A stretch of 64,000 bases of DNA from Phyllobacteriaceae bacterium (GCA_024742765.1 JANSXT010000007.1:62001-126000), one strand, 5' to 3'. Numbered from the stretch's first letter, positions 53,383 through 63,312 are shown. Translations and numbers: made by a program. Notes: a model not told the origin generated them from the sequence alone.

Positions 53383-54010
53383 GGGCAAACAGTTTGAACG
53401 CGCGGGCACGATGCGACAAGGCGTCGGCATCGCCCGGTTTCCAGCCATGCTTTTCCTCGGCGGTCATCTCGCCGAAGGTGCGGCTGTGTCCGTCGGGCAC
53501 GAACACCGGATCATAGCCGAAGCCGAGATCGCCGCGCGGTGGCCAGATGAGATGGCCGGGGGCCTCGCCGCGGAAGAAATCGTAATGCCCGTCCGGAAAC
53601 GCCAGACACAGGGTCGCGACAAAGGCAGCGCGCCGCTGCGCGGGCGTGGTCGCGCCCTGTTCCTGCAGTTTTTCCTCGACCGTGCGCATCGCCATCATGA
53701 AGTCGCGGTCGCCATTGCCGGTTTCGGCCCAGTCGGCCGTGTAGACGCCCGGCGCGCCATCGAGCGCTTCCACGCAGATGCCGCTGTCGTCGGCCAGCGC
53801 CGGCAGCCCGGTCGCCTCCATCGCAGACATCGCCTTGGTGCGGGCATTGTCCTCGAAGGTCGTGCCGGTTTCCTCGGGTTCGTTCAGCCCCAGTTCGCCG
53901 GCGGAGACCACATCGAAGCCGAACGGACCGATCAGGCCGCGTATCTCGCGCAGCTTGCCATCATTGTGGGTGGCCAGCACCAGCCGTCCCGGTTCCAGCC
54001 GTCGCGCCAT
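53360..54010 (-). CDS. rdgB: XTP/dITP diphosphatase (HAM1 family)
   Basis: A 216-residue nucleotide-pool sanitiser that removes ITP and [17 protein letters not shown] near residue 10, [34 protein letters not shown] near 73 and [15 protein letters not shown] near 162 are all diagnostic. GGAAGC lies 7 nt before the ATG at 54010. It starts 2 bp after the rph stop and overlaps hemW, so translation is coupled. Confidence 0.95.
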   Translation of the reverse strand: MARRLEPGRLVLATHNDGKLREIRGLIGPFGFDVVSAGELGLNEPEETGTTFEDNARTKAMSAMEATGLPALADDSGICVEALDGAPGVYTADWAETGNGDRDFMMAMRTVEEKLQEQGATTPAQRRAAFVATLCLAFPDGHYDFFRGEAPGHLIWPPRGDLGFGYDPVFVPDGHSRTFGEMTAEEKHGWKPGDADALSHRARAFKLFAHDCLGVT

Positions 54011-54012
54011 GG

Positions 54013-54735
54013 TCAGCTTCCGATGGCCTGTTTCTGCATTGCGACCAGATCGGACACCGCATTCTCGGCAAGGCCGAACAGCGCGTTGAACTCGTCGCGG
54101 CTGAACGGCGCGCCTTCCGCCGTGCCCTGCACCTCGACGATGCCGCCCGAGCCGGTCATGACGAAATTGGCATCGGTCTCCGCATTGCTGTCTTCGACAT
54201 AGTCGAGATCGGTCACCGGCGTGCCCTGATAGATGCCGCAGGAAACGGCTGCGACATGGTCTTTCAAAACCCGCGTCTTGGAGGCCATCTGCCGCGAATG
54301 CATCCAGTCGAGACAATCGTGCAGCGCGATCCAGCCGCCGGTGATCGCTGCGGTGCGTGTGCCGCCATCGGCCTGGATAACATCGCAGTCGACCGTGATC
54401 TGCCGCTCGCCCAGCGCTTCCAGATCGACGATCGCCCGCATGGACCGGCCGATCAGGCGCTGGATTTCCAGCGTCCGGCCGCCCTGCTTGCCCGATGATG
54501 CCTCGCGCCGCATCCGGTCGCCGGTGGCGCGCGGCAGCATTCCATATTCCGCCGTCACCCAGCCACGGCCGGAATTGCGCAGCCATGGCGGCACGCGCTC
54601 TTCAAGGCTTGCCGTGCACAGAACATGCGTGTCGCCGAACTTGACCAGGCACGAGCCCTCGGCATGCTTGGAGACGCCGCGCTCGAACGAGACGGCGCGC
54701 ATTTGGTCGGGCATACGCCCCGATGGCCGGTTCAT
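54013..54735 (-). CDS. rph: Ribonuclease PH
   Basis: A 240-residue phosphorolytic 3'-5' exoribonuclease for tRNA 3' trimming. [41 protein letters not shown] near residue 35 and [35 protein letters not shown] near 178 are characteristic. GAAGGAAA lies before the ATG at 54735. It is divergent from hrcA over 133 bp and heads the six-gene minus-strand run that ends at gshB. Confidence 0.96.
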   Translation of the reverse strand: MNRPSGRMPDQMRAVSFERGVSKHAEGSCLVKFGDTHVLCTASLEERVPPWLRNSGRGWVTAEYGMLPRATGDRMRREASSGKQGGRTLEIQRLIGRSMRAIVDLEALGERQITVDCDVIQADGGTRTAAITGGWIALHDCLDWMHSRQMASKTRVLKDHVAAVSCGIYQGTPVTDLDYVEDSNAETDANFVMTGSGGIVEVQGTAEGAPFSRDEFNALFGLAENAVSDLVAMQKQAIGS

Positions 54736-54868
54736 GGAATTTCCTTCGGATTTCGAATTCGCGCCGTGTCTAGACGGTTTGTGCGCACGATGGAACCGCG
54801 CGCGCCGCCCCTTTTCCAAAATCCGCCGCTGGCATATATCTGGGTGCGACAGGGATTGCGACGCATCG

Positions 54869-55951
54869 ATGCAGCACATCACCCCGACAGCCACGGAGCT
54901 CGACGAAAGGCTCGATGAGCGATCGCGCGACATCTTCCGGCGCATCGTCGAAAGCTATCTGGTCGAGGGCGAGCCGGTCGGCTCTCGCAACTTGTCCAAA
55001 ATGCTGCCCACATCGCTGTCGCCGGCCTCGGTGCGCAATGTGATGAGCGATCTCGAGGCGCTTGGCCTGATCTATGCGCCGCACGTCTCCGCAGGCCGGC
55101 TGCCGACCGAGCAGGGCCTGCGCTTTTTCGTCGATGCCTTCATGGATGCCGGCGCGGTCAGCGACGAGGAGCGGGCGCTGATCGACCATCAGCTCGGCAC
55201 CGGCGAAGGCCATCCGCACACCGAACAATTGCTCACCGAGGCGAGCCAAATGCTGAGCCGCGTGTCGAGCGGCGCGGGGCTCGTGCTGGCGGCCAAACGC
55301 GACGGTGCGATGAAACATATCGAGTTCGTGCGCCTTGAAGACACCAAGGCCCTCGCCGTCCTGGTCTGGGAATCGGGCGAGGTGGAAAACCGCGTCATCG
55401 ACCTGCCCGCCGGCATGACCGCCTCGCAACTGGCCGAGGCCGCCAACTTCCTCAACCACCATGCACGCGGCCAGACGCTGGCTGACGTGCGCAGCACGAT
55501 CAACGCGATGCGCGGCGAGATCCGTGCCGAACTCGATGCGCTCAGCGCGAGCCTGGTCGAGCGCGGCCTGGCGGTCTGGTCGGGCGCCAATGACGGTCAG
55601 CCCCGTCAGTTGATCGTGCGCGGCCGCGCCAATCTGCTGGAAAATCTCACCGATGCCGAGGAGATCGAGCGCACCAAGATGCTGCTCGACGATCTCGAGC
55701 GCAAGGATGAGATCATCAATGTGCTCGACATGGCCGAGGAAGGCTCGGGCGTGCGCATCTTCATCGGCTCGGAGAACCGTTTGTTCTCGCTGTCCGGCTC
55801 GTCGCTGGTCGTTGCGCCCTACCGCGACACCAACCGGCGGGTGATCGGCGCGCTTGGGGTGCTTGGGCCGACACGGCTCAACTACGCCAAGATCGTGCCG
55901 ATGGTCGATTACACCGCGCAACTGATCTCGCGGATGATCGAACGCGAATAG
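54869..55951 (+). CDS. hrcA: Heat-inducible transcription repressor HrcA
   Basis: A 360-residue repressor of chaperone genes. The N-terminal winged helix holds [70 protein letters not shown], and the central and C-terminal HrcA domain ends [15 protein letters not shown]. No CIRCE element (TTAGCACTC-N9-GAGTGCTAA) is visible upstream of hrcA or grpE, so its target operon (groESL) must lie elsewhere. The ATG at 54869 has a poorly spaced AGGGA upstream. Confidence 0.95.
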   Translation: MQHITPTATELDERLDERSRDIFRRIVESYLVEGEPVGSRNLSKMLPTSLSPASVRNVMSDLEALGLIYAPHVSAGRLPTEQGLRFFVDAFMDAGAVSDEERALIDHQLGTGEGHPHTEQLLTEASQMLSRVSSGAGLVLAAKRDGAMKHIEFVRLEDTKALAVLVWESGEVENRVIDLPAGMTASQLAEAANFLNHHARGQTLADVRSTINAMRGEIRAELDALSASLVERGLAVWSGANDGQPRQLIVRGRANLLENLTDAEEIERTKMLLDDLERKDEIINVLDMAEEGSGVRIFIGSENRLFSLSGSSLVVAPYRDTNRRVIGALGVLGPTRLNYAKIVPMVDYTAQLISRMIERE

Positions 55952-56035
55952 CACGGCCCCGCCGGGCTTGATTTTTCGCCGCGCACACTCGATATCGCGC
56001 CCAGTTTCGAAATCCCAACCGAATGGACATGACGC

Positions 56036-56812
56036 ATGGCTGACAATGATCGAAAGCCGGACGCCGCCGGTGCCGACATCAATCCCGGCAGCCGGGAAAG
56101 TCTGCGCAAGGCTGCCGATGAACTGCTGAAGGCCGACCGCGCCGCGCGCCGCCGCGCGGCAGCCGAGGATGCCGACGCCTATGCGGCGTTTGAAGACCAA
56201 AATGATGCCGATCAGGACGAGGGCGCGGTTTTCGGCGACATGGATACCGACAGCGCCGCTGCCGGATCGATCATCGCCGAGGAAATCGAGGCGATCCAGG
56301 CTGAAAACACCGACATGAAGGACCGGCTGCTGCGGCTTGCCGCGGACATGGAGAATTTGCGCCGCCGCACCCAGCGCGAAGTGGGCGATGCCAAGAGTTA
56401 CGCGATCGCCAATTTTGCCCGCGACATGCTGGGCGTGACCGACAATCTGCGCCGGGCGATTGAGGCCGTCACGGCCGAACAGCGCGAGGGCGCCGATGAC
56501 GTGCTCAAGAACCTGCTCGAAGGTGTCGAACTGACCGAAAAGTCGATGCTGTCGACCATGGAGCGCCACGGCGTCAAACAGCTTGCGCCGGAAGGCGAGC
56601 GCTTCGATCCCAATTTCCATCAGGCGATGTTCGAGGTGCCCAATCCCGAAGTGCCCAACAACACGGTCGTGCAGGTCGTCCAGGCAGGTTATTCGATCGG
56701 CGAACGCGTCCTGCGGCCGGCCATGGTGGGCGTTGCCAAGGGCGGCCCCAAGCAGGCTGCGACCGACGCCGAACCCGGCCCGCCCAACGCCGAGGCCGAA
56801 AAGGACGCCTGA
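56036..56812 (+). CDS. grpE: Nucleotide exchange factor GrpE
   Basis: A 258-residue DnaK cochaperone. An unusually long acidic, Ala-rich N-terminus (about 85 residues) precedes the coiled-coil helix [36 protein letters not shown]. The beta domain follows, with [58 protein letters not shown]. An Ala/Pro tail ends it. It lies 84 bp after hrcA on the same strand. Confidence 0.96.
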   Translation: MADNDRKPDAAGADINPGSRESLRKAADELLKADRAARRRAAAEDADAYAAFEDQNDADQDEGAVFGDMDTDSAAAGSIIAEEIEAIQAENTDMKDRLLRLAADMENLRRRTQREVGDAKSYAIANFARDMLGVTDNLRRAIEAVTAEQREGADDVLKNLLEGVELTEKSMLSTMERHGVKQLAPEGERFDPNFHQAMFEVPNPEVPNNTVVQVVQAGYSIGERVLRPAMVGVAKGGPKQAATDAEPGPPNAEAEKDA

Positions 56813-56824
56813 TCCCGGGCGGCT

Positions 56825-57841
56825 CTATGCGCCGGCGCTGACGAACAGGTCTATCGCCGCCACGGCTGCCTGCTGGTGAATGGCGCGGCGATCAACGCCC
56901 GGCGGATCGATACAGATCGATGGCTCGGCCGCCTTTCCCGTGTCCGTTGCCTCCTGAAGAAAGACATAGTGCCCGACAGGTTCGTCGAGCCTGGTGACGG
57001 CGAATGTCGGGTTTTGCTTTCCGAGCCAATGCGTGCACGCATCGAACGGTGCTTCGGTGTCTGCCGCCCCCGTCATCAGCGCGACGGGAATTTCGATCGA
57101 CGCGACGCTGCGCGGCACAAAGCCCCGGACGGTCGGCGCGGGCGCATAGGCCATCACGGCCTTGATCCGGGGATCGCGCCAGGATTGCCGGTGTCGTGCG
57201 ACGGACCGGCGGAAAGCTTCGCTGGTCTTTTCCAGCGCCGCGGCCTGTTCGACCAGATCGGGAAACTCGCGCGGTCCGCCCATCCCCGGCGCTTCGGACC
57301 GCCGCCATCGCTCGAACAGATCGAGATCGGTCAGAGCGCCCGCAAGCGACAGGACCGTGTACCCGCCAAGTGAAAACCCCGCCGCGAATATGCGGTCCGG
57401 ATCGATCCGGCCGGCGAACGGGCCGTCAAGCGACATCTGATCGAGCAGGACGGAAAGGTCTCCTGCGCGCTCCCACCAGCACGCAAAGCCCTCGGCCAGA
57501 TAGGGCTCGATCGCCGTATTGCCGTGATGCGACACTCCCAACGCCATGAAGCCGTGTTCGGCAAGACGCCGCCCCAGCCAGCCCATGCCGTCCGCCGATC
57601 CGCCCGTCCCGTGCGAGAGCAGGACAGTCGGCCATAGGGCGCGATCGTCGCTGAGGCGCGCGTTCGGCGCAACCGGTCCGGACTTGAACCAGGCATCGTC
57701 AACGCCGTCGCTCAGTTCGACCGTGTCTTGCCTATCCGCCGGATACCATGCCGACCAAAACAGCGGTCGAGGGGCGTTCGAGCGCCATGCAGGACGGTCC
57801 GGATCGAGACAAAGGCCCGTGGTGTAACCGGCGGTGAACAT
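56825..57841 (-). CDS. Alpha/beta hydrolase (dienelactone-hydrolase-like, COG4188 type)
   Basis: A 338-residue serine hydrolase. The nucleophile elbow GFSLGGYT lies near residue 155 and the oxyanion loop LLSHGTGGSADGMGWLGRRLAEHGF near 74. A likely acid Asp lies in GAADTEAPFD and a catalytic His in the GHYVFLQEA region. No signal peptide is apparent, though related proteins are often exported or lipoproteins. The substrate is unknown (carboxyl or phospholipid ester possible). It is convergent with grpE (12 bp) and lies downstream of the adenosine-kinase-like gene. Confidence 0.85.
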   Translation of the reverse strand: MFTAGYTTGLCLDPDRPAWRSNAPRPLFWSAWYPADRQDTVELSDGVDDAWFKSGPVAPNARLSDDRALWPTVLLSHGTGGSADGMGWLGRRLAEHGFMALGVSHHGNTAIEPYLAEGFACWWERAGDLSVLLDQMSLDGPFAGRIDPDRIFAAGFSLGGYTVLSLAGALTDLDLFERWRRSEAPGMGGPREFPDLVEQAAALEKTSEAFRRSVARHRQSWRDPRIKAVMAYAPAPTVRGFVPRSVASIEIPVALMTGAADTEAPFDACTHWLGKQNPTFAVTRLDEPVGHYVFLQEATDTGKAAEPSICIDPPGVDRRAIHQQAAVAAIDLFVSAGA

Positions 57842-57873
57842 CGGCTGATCCGATCACGGCCAACCGTGAAAAA

Positions 57874-58875
57874 TCAACCCCGGATCAGGCCCGCGTCGAT
57901 CGCCGCCTGGCGCAGGGAGACCTGCGGGCGCGGGCCGATCTGCTGGATGACGATGCCCGCGGCCAGCGAGCCAAGCCGGCCGCAATTCCCCATATCCATG
58001 CCGGCCGTGTAGCCATAAAGGAAACCCGCCGCATAAAGATCGCCGGCGCCCGTCGTGTCGACCAGCTTGTCCACCGGGTCGGCTTCGATCCGCGTGTGCG
58101 CGCCGCCGCCATTGATGATCATCGATCCTTTTTCGGAGCGCGTGACGATGGCGATCTTGCAGTCCTTTGCCAATGCTTCGCGCGCCGTTTCCAGATCGGC
58201 CGTCTGGTAGAGCGACTTTGCCTCGTCCTCATTGGCGAAGACAATGTCGACCGTGCCCGAACGCATCAGATCGAGAAACTCGTCGCGATAACGGTCGACG
58301 CAGAACGGGTCCGACAGGCTCATCGCCACCTCATTGCCGTGGGCATGGGCGATCTTGGCCGTGTCGCGGATCGCCGTCTTGGCGCGCGGCGGGTCCCACA
58401 GATAACCCTCGAAATAGGTGACCTTGGACCCGGCGGCCTTGTCCTCTTCCACATCCTCCGGCCCCAGTTCGACGCAGGCGCCAAGATAGGTGTTCATCGA
58501 CCGCTCGCCGTCTGGCGTGACGAAGATCATCGAGCGTGCGGTCGGCGGCGTGCCGGTCAACTCCGGCGTGTCGAACGCAACGCCCTGCGCGCGAATGTCG
58601 TGGCGATAGATGCGGCCAAGACCGTCATCGGCGACCTTTCCGAAAAAAGCAGCCGACCCGCCCAGGCTGGCGACGCCTGCAGCTGTGTTGCCCGCACTGC
58701 CGCCCGAGGTTTCGACGGCCGGTCCCATCCGCTCGTAGAGCAGTTCGGCGCGCTCCATGTCGATCAGGTTCATCGCACCGCGGATGATGCCGTTCTCGCG
58801 CAGGAAATCATCCTCGGCCCGTGCGATGATATCCACGATCGCATTGCCGATGCACAGCACGTCATAGTGACTCAT
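57874..58875 (-). CDS. PfkB-family adenosine kinase
   Basis: A 333-residue ribokinase-fold kinase of the adenosine-kinase subgroup common in alphaproteobacteria: VLCIGNAIVDIIA at the N-terminus, SGGSAGNTAAGVASLGG near residue 57 and the anion hole DTTGAGDLYAAGFLYG near 279. It would phosphorylate adenosine to AMP and so complement the adenosine deaminase at 35968-36942. Inosine or sugar specificity cannot be excluded by reading alone. Confidence 0.9.
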   Translation of the reverse strand: MSHYDVLCIGNAIVDIIARAEDDFLRENGIIRGAMNLIDMERAELLYERMGPAVETSGGSAGNTAAGVASLGGSAAFFGKVADDGLGRIYRHDIRAQGVAFDTPELTGTPPTARSMIFVTPDGERSMNTYLGACVELGPEDVEEDKAAGSKVTYFEGYLWDPPRAKTAIRDTAKIAHAHGNEVAMSLSDPFCVDRYRDEFLDLMRSGTVDIVFANEDEAKSLYQTADLETAREALAKDCKIAIVTRSEKGSMIINGGGAHTRIEADPVDKLVDTTGAGDLYAAGFLYGYTAGMDMGNCGRLGSLAAGIVIQQIGPRPQVSLRQAAIDAGLIRG

Positions 58876-58980
58876 GGGGCGCCCTCAATCTCGGTCCCGG
58901 CGCGTTTAGCCCGTGCAGCACGCAATGGGAAGTCCGGGGCGGCCATTGCATGCCCGGCGGGCGGCACCCATCTAGCCATT

Positions 58981-59712
58981 ATGGTGATTGCATCGGCACG
59001 GCGCGCGCTTGGCGAACTGTTCGACCCGGCCTTGCGACAGGTTCTGTGGAAGTCGGTCGGGCTGACGATCCTCGGTCTGATCGCGGCCTGGTTTGCCATT
59101 CGCTATGCGGTCGAATGGGCCGCGCTGCCCTATCTGGAAGCCTTCATCGGCGGTTTCGCCCTGCCCGACTGGACCGGCATGATCGGGCTCGTCGCGGCGG
59201 TGGCCGCCGGTCTGGCGCTGGCGGTCGGGCTCGCTTTTCTCGTCGGCCCGGTCAGTGCGGTCATCGCGGGCATCTTTCTGGACGATGTGGCCGAACATAT
59301 CGAGCGGCAGGACTATCCGAACCAGCCGACGGGACAACCCTTGCCGCTCGGCCGTTCCATCGTGCTGGGCATCAAGTTCTTCGGTGTCGTGGTCGCCGGC
59401 AACCTCGTCGCGCTGCTGCTCTTGCTGGTTCCGGGCGTCAACCTGATCGCCTTTCTGGCGGTAAACGCCTACCTGCTCGGCCGCGAATATTTCCAGTTCG
59501 CGGCCATGCGGTTTCATGACGAAAGGACCGCCGCCGACCTGCGCTCGCGCCATTCGGGCACCGTCGTCCTTGCCGGCCTTCTGATCGCCGGTTTCATGGC
59601 GATTCCGATCATCAATCTGATGACGCCGCTGTTCGGCGCGGCCCTGATGGTTCACCTGCACAAGGCGATTGCCGACAGGGAAGCGCGTCAGGGCCACTTG
59701 GCAGCGGCATAG
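58981..59712 (+). CDS. EI24/CysZ-like membrane protein
   Basis: A 243-residue protein with about four long hydrophobic segments. LGELFDPALRQVLWKSVGLTILGL at the N-terminus, IKFFGVVVAGNLVALLLLLVPGVNLIAFLAVNAYLLGREYFQFAAMR near residue 125 and a C-terminal PIINLMTPLFGAALMVHLHKAI match the EI24-domain family, which includes the sulfate permease CysZ. The substrate is not shown. No clear ribosome site precedes the ATG at 58981; a GTG at the next codon is possible. Confidence 0.85.
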   Translation: MVIASARRALGELFDPALRQVLWKSVGLTILGLIAAWFAIRYAVEWAALPYLEAFIGGFALPDWTGMIGLVAAVAAGLALAVGLAFLVGPVSAVIAGIFLDDVAEHIERQDYPNQPTGQPLPLGRSIVLGIKFFGVVVAGNLVALLLLLVPGVNLIAFLAVNAYLLGREYFQFAAMRFHDERTAADLRSRHSGTVVLAGLLIAGFMAIPIINLMTPLFGAALMVHLHKAIADREARQGHLAAA

Positions 59713-59719
59713 CGTAGGG

Positions 59720-61033
59720 TCAGGCACTGGCGCCCTTGCCGGCGCGGCGGGTGGTGGTGGCGCGTCGAGCCAGCAGCTTGTCGATCCGCTGCCCGTCCAT
59801 GTCGATCACTTCCAGCCGCCAGCCATCGGCCTCGATGGCTTCGCCCGTGTCGGGCAGCCGGCCAAGCCGGTCGAGCACCAGCCCGGCCAGCGTCTCGTAG
59901 GACCGGCGCTCAGGCAGCAATATGCCGAGCAGTTCGGCCGCCTCGTCGGCGGGCATCGCGCCATTCATCAGATAGGTGCCGTCATCGCGCGCCACCACAT
60001 CGGGCTCCGCCGGTCCGCTCTCCGAGACGAAGGCGCCGGCGATCGATTCCAGAATGTCCGTCGAGGTTATCAACCCCTCGAAATTGCCGCGTTCGTCGCG
60101 CACGAAAACGACTGGCGTCGGCGCTTCCCGCAGGCGGGTCACCACGTCCAGCGCAGCCGCTGATTCCGGTACACTGTCGACCGGCTGCACAAGCGCGCTG
60201 AGATCGGGCGATTTTCCGTCCAGCAGCACGAGCAGCGCTTCGCGTGTGCGCACCACGCCCTCCACATGATCGAGACTGTCATCGGCCGCCGGCAGGAAGG
60301 TCTGGCGCGTGGTCTTGAGTTGCTCGGCAATGTCGGCGGGTGGATCGCTTATGTCGATCCATTCGATCTCCATGCGCGGCGTCATCAGGCTGGTCGCGCG
60401 GCGATCCGCCAGCCGCATGACGCTTGCGATCATGTCGCGCTCATCGGTCTCAACGACGCCGGCCTGTTCGGCCTGCGCGATCAGCGACTTGATTTCCTCG
60501 TCGGTCACGCGCGGCTCCTCAGCGCCACCCTGTCCGATCAGCCGCATGATCAGCCGCGTCGAAGCGTCGAGCACCCAGACCGCCGGCGCGGCCAGCCGGG
60601 CAAACAGCGTCATCGCCGGCGCAACCGTGCAGGCAATGCCTTCGGGGTTGCGCAGGGCCAGCGACTTGGGAACGAGTTCCCCGACGATCACCGACAGATA
60701 GGTGACGACGAGGATGATCCCCGCATAGCCCAGGGTCGCGGCTGTGGCGGCATTCAGACCGAGCGCGACGAGCGCTTCGGCCGCCGCATCGCCGAACGCC
60801 TCGCCCGAAAAGGCGCCATTGACGATGCCCACAAGCGTGATGCCGATTTGCACCGAGGACAGAAAACGTCCCGGGTCGGCATGCAGCGCCAGCGCGCTCT
60901 GCGCGCCGCGGCGACCCCTGTCGGCCATCGCGCGAAGCCGCGCCCGCCGCGACGAGACGACGGCCAGTTCGGCCAGCGCGAACAGCCCGTTCAGCAGGAT
61001 CAGCGCGAAGACAATGACCAGATTGACGCCCAT
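59720..61033 (-). CDS. CorC/HlyC-type membrane protein (DUF21-CBS-CorC)
   Basis: A 437-residue protein with an N-terminal DUF21 membrane domain of about four helices (LVIVFALILLNGLFALAELAVVSSRRARL; VVTYLSVIVGELVPKSLALRNPE). A CBS pair follows (about 200-330: MTPRMEIEWIDI; PTPVVFVRDERGNFEGLITSTDIL), then a C-terminal CorC_HlyC domain (LAGLVLDRLGRLPDTGEAIEADGWRLEV). Relatives handle magnesium or cobalt efflux. The ATG at 61033 shares one base with the nth stop (TGATG), so the two are coupled. Confidence 0.92.
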   Translation of the reverse strand: MGVNLVIVFALILLNGLFALAELAVVSSRRARLRAMADRGRRGAQSALALHADPGRFLSSVQIGITLVGIVNGAFSGEAFGDAAAEALVALGLNAATAATLGYAGIILVVTYLSVIVGELVPKSLALRNPEGIACTVAPAMTLFARLAAPAVWVLDASTRLIMRLIGQGGAEEPRVTDEEIKSLIAQAEQAGVVETDERDMIASVMRLADRRATSLMTPRMEIEWIDISDPPADIAEQLKTTRQTFLPAADDSLDHVEGVVRTREALLVLLDGKSPDLSALVQPVDSVPESAAALDVVTRLREAPTPVVFVRDERGNFEGLITSTDILESIAGAFVSESGPAEPDVVARDDGTYLMNGAMPADEAAELLGILLPERRSYETLAGLVLDRLGRLPDTGEAIEADGWRLEVIDMDGQRIDKLLARRATTTRRAGKGASA

Positions 61034-61791
61034 CAGCCGATCACCTGCGGCGGCAGCGGCACGAGTGGTGCGGGCTCGCTTGTCGTCTTTTCCTTTGATT
61101 TGCACAGATCGGCGATCACGCAGGCGACGCAATCGGGCTTGCGTGCCTTGCAGGTGTAGCGCCCGTGCAGGATCAGCCAGTGATGGGCATGATAGAGATA
61201 GTCCTCCGGGATCACTTTCATCAGGATCGCTTCCACCTCGTCGGGCGTCTTGCCCGGCGCAAGTCCGATCCGGTTGCCGATGCGCAAGATGTGCGTGTCG
61301 ACGGCCATCGTCGGAATGCCGAACGCCATCGACATGACCACATTGGCGGTCTTGCGGCCAACGCCCGGCAGCGTCGTCAGTTCCTCGCGCGTCTGCGGCA
61401 CCTCACCGCCGAAATGGTCGATCAGCTTTTGCGACAGCGCGATGACGTTCTTGGCCTTGTTGCGCCACAGACCGATCGACTTGATGTAGTCGCCCACCTT
61501 TTCTTCACCCAGCGCCAGCATCTTTTCGGGCGTGTCGGCCACCTTGAACAAGTCTCGCGTCGCCCGGTTGACCCCGGCATCGGTCGCCTGCGCCGAAAGC
61601 GCGACGGCGACCACCAGCGTGAAGGGGTTCACATGCGCCAATTCGCCCTTGGGCTCGGGCCGCTGAATGGAGAAGCGGCGGAACATCTCACGCAATTCGT
61701 CCTGCGTGTATCTGGTTCGCGGCAGCAGCCTGCGCTTTTTTGCCGGTCCGGCGCGTTTCGCCGCCGGCTTTTTCTCTTGGCTGGCATCCAT
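61033..61791 (-). CDS. nth: Endonuclease III
   Basis: A 252-residue DNA glycosylase/AP lyase for oxidised pyrimidines. The helix-hairpin-helix LPGVGRKTANVV carries the catalytic Lys near residue 150 and the catalytic Asp is in AVDTHILRIGNRIGL near 170. The 4Fe-4S cluster motif is C-x6-C-x2-C-x5-C (CKARKPDC, then AC, then DLC). The Lys/Arg/Pro-rich N-terminal tail (about 25 residues) may aid DNA binding. It is divergent from the DUF2244 gene over only 21 bp. Confidence 0.95.
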   Translation of the reverse strand: MDASQEKKPAAKRAGPAKKRRLLPRTRYTQDELREMFRRFSIQRPEPKGELAHVNPFTLVVAVALSAQATDAGVNRATRDLFKVADTPEKMLALGEEKVGDYIKSIGLWRNKAKNVIALSQKLIDHFGGEVPQTREELTTLPGVGRKTANVVMSMAFGIPTMAVDTHILRIGNRIGLAPGKTPDEVEAILMKVIPEDYLYHAHHWLILHGRYTCKARKPDCVACVIADLCKSKEKTTSEPAPLVPLPPQVIG

Positions 61792-61804
61792 TGCGGCCTA
61801 TAAC
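61777..61804 (+). promoter_or_regulatory. Candidate promoter for a near-leaderless DUF2244 mRNA
   Basis: TTGGCT (61777-61782) and TATAAC (61799-61804) are spaced by 16 bp, with the -35 inside the 5' end of nth. Transcription would start about 61811, within two bases of the DUF2244 ATG at 61813, which has no ribosome site. The boxes are seen; the start site is inferred. Confidence 0.45.
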
Positions 61805-61812
61805 CTCGATCC

Positions 61813-62316
61813 ATGTCCGTTCCGCCCCCAGACATAGAACCCGCCGCGCCCGCCGAAAAGGCGGTATTCGCCGCAGAGCTTTTTCCGCACCGGTCTTTGA
61901 CGCCGGGCGGCTTTGCCCTGCTGATGGGAGTGTTCGCGGCGATCTGCGCGGGCAATGCGGTGTTCTATTTCGCGCTCGGCGCCTGGCCGGTGGCGATCTT
62001 CATGATCGTCGACGTCTTTATCCTCTATCTCGCCATTCGCTTGAGCTTCCGTGCAGGGCGCGCGCGCGAGCAGGTCACGGTTACGCGCTCGGACGTGCAC
62101 ATCCGCAAGATCGCGCCCAATGGCCGCCATCAGGACCATCACTACAACCCGTTCTGGGCGCGCTTTCATGTCGACCGGCACAATGAGATCGGCATCACCG
62201 CCATGCGCCTGACCGGGCAGGGGCGCGCGACATCGATCGGCGCCTTCCTCAATCCGGACGACCGAGAGAGCTTCGCCACGGCGTTTTCGCAGGCCTTGGC
62301 GGCCGCACGGCGCTGA
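61813..62316 (+). CDS. DUF2244 domain membrane protein
   Basis: A 167-residue protein with two helices (about 33-75: LTPGGFALLMGVFAAICAGNAVFYFALGAWPVAIFMIVDVFILYLAIRLSF) followed by a soluble beta-rich domain with HHYNPFWARFHVDR and GAFLNPDDRESFA, as in DUF2244. Its function is unknown. The nth-DUF2244 divergent pair is common in rhizobia. The start lacks a Shine-Dalgarno sequence. Confidence 0.9.
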   Translation: MSVPPPDIEPAAPAEKAVFAAELFPHRSLTPGGFALLMGVFAAICAGNAVFYFALGAWPVAIFMIVDVFILYLAIRLSFRAGRAREQVTVTRSDVHIRKIAPNGRHQDHHYNPFWARFHVDRHNEIGITAMRLTGQGRATSIGAFLNPDDRESFATAFSQALAAARR

Positions 62317-62400
62317 TCCGTCGCGATCAAGTTTCGGGTGGCGGCGCACAATGCTTGATGGTCCAATGGCCACCAACCGAGACAAGCCGGATGAAACGCC

Positions 62401-63312
62401 ATGGCACAGCCGCACGCCGTTCTGACACAACCCGCATCAATCGAGACGGGCGATTACGAGACCGTTCGCCGGGTCATTGAGAAAATTTCGCAGGACTGGC
62501 GCGACCAGCCCTCGCTTGAAACGCTTGCCGCCGATGTCGGCATGGAACCGACGGCCCTGCAAAAACTGTTCACACGCTGGGCCGGTCTTTCCCCGAAGGC
62601 GTTTTTGCAGGCGGTGACGATCGACCATGCGCGTCAGCTTCTTGCTTCCGACATGCCACTGCTCGATGCGTCCTACGAGCTGGGCCTGTCCGGTCCCGGG
62701 CGGCTACACGATCTGTTCGTCACCCATGAAGCCATGTCGCCCGGCGAGATCAAGGCGAAGGGCGAGGGGCTGACCATCCGCTACGGCTATCATCTGTGCC
62801 CGTTCGGCATCGCGCTGATCATGGTCACCGACCGGGGATTGTGCGGTCTGGCCTTTTGTGATGCGGGTGGTGAGCGCGAGGCGTTCGCCGACATGTCCGG
62901 ACGCTGGCCCTTTGCCCGGTTCGAGGAAGACATGGCCGCCACCGGGCCTTACGCGGCGCGCATTTTCGCGCCGGGTTCCTGGCGGCACGACCAGCCATTG
63001 CGTGTCGTGCTGATTGGCACCGACTTCCAGGTCAGCGTCTGGGAAGCGCTTCTGAAAATCCCGATGGGCAAGGCGGAAGCCTATTCGGAGATCGCCGACC
63101 GGATCGGCCGGCCCACCGCATCACGCGCCGTGGGTGCTGCGGTCGGCGCCAATCCGGTGTCGTTCGTCGTGCCGTGCCACCGCGCGATGGGCAAGTCCGG
63201 CGCGCTGACGGGCTATCATTGGGGCCTGACGCGCAAGCGCGCGATCCTGGGCTGGGAAGCCGGCCGGGTGGCCGGCGGTCAGGCCGAGGACCACAGCCGC
63301 CAGCCCGCATAG
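62401..63312 (+). CDS. AraC helix-turn-helix fused to O6-methylguanine-DNA methyltransferase
   Basis: A 303-residue Ada-like protein without the N-terminal Zn-Cys phosphotriester-repair domain. Residues about 20-120 form the AraC helix-turn-helix (SLETLAADVGMEPTALQKLFTRWAGLSPKAFLQAVTIDHARQLL). The C-terminal domain is a DNA alkyltransferase with VWEALLKIPMGKAEAYSEIADRIGRPTASRAVGAAVGANPVSFVVPCHRAMG, the acceptor Cys near residue 259 in PCHR. It would repair O6-methylguanine in DNA and may regulate transcription, but cannot sense phosphotriesters as E. coli Ada does. The last 34 bp overlap the convergent LysE gene. Confidence 0.92.
   Translation: MAQPHAVLTQPASIETGDYETVRRVIEKISQDWRDQPSLETLAADVGMEPTALQKLFTRWAGLSPKAFLQAVTIDHARQLLASDMPLLDASYELGLSGPGRLHDLFVTHEAMSPGEIKAKGEGLTIRYGYHLCPFGIALIMVTDRGLCGLAFCDAGGEREAFADMSGRWPFARFEEDMAATGPYAARIFAPGSWRHDQPLRVVLIGTDFQVSVWEALLKIPMGKAEAYSEIADRIGRPTASRAVGAAVGANPVSFVVPCHRAMGKSGALTGYHWGLTRKRAILGWEAGRVAGGQAEDHSRQPA

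Noticed and set aside
54736-54868. A CIRCE element or clear heat-shock sigma promoter upstream of hrcA
   Set aside because: No TTAGCACTC-N9-GAGTGCTAA repeat is present. A CATATAT -10-like stretch exists but no convincing CTTG -35 at the right distance.
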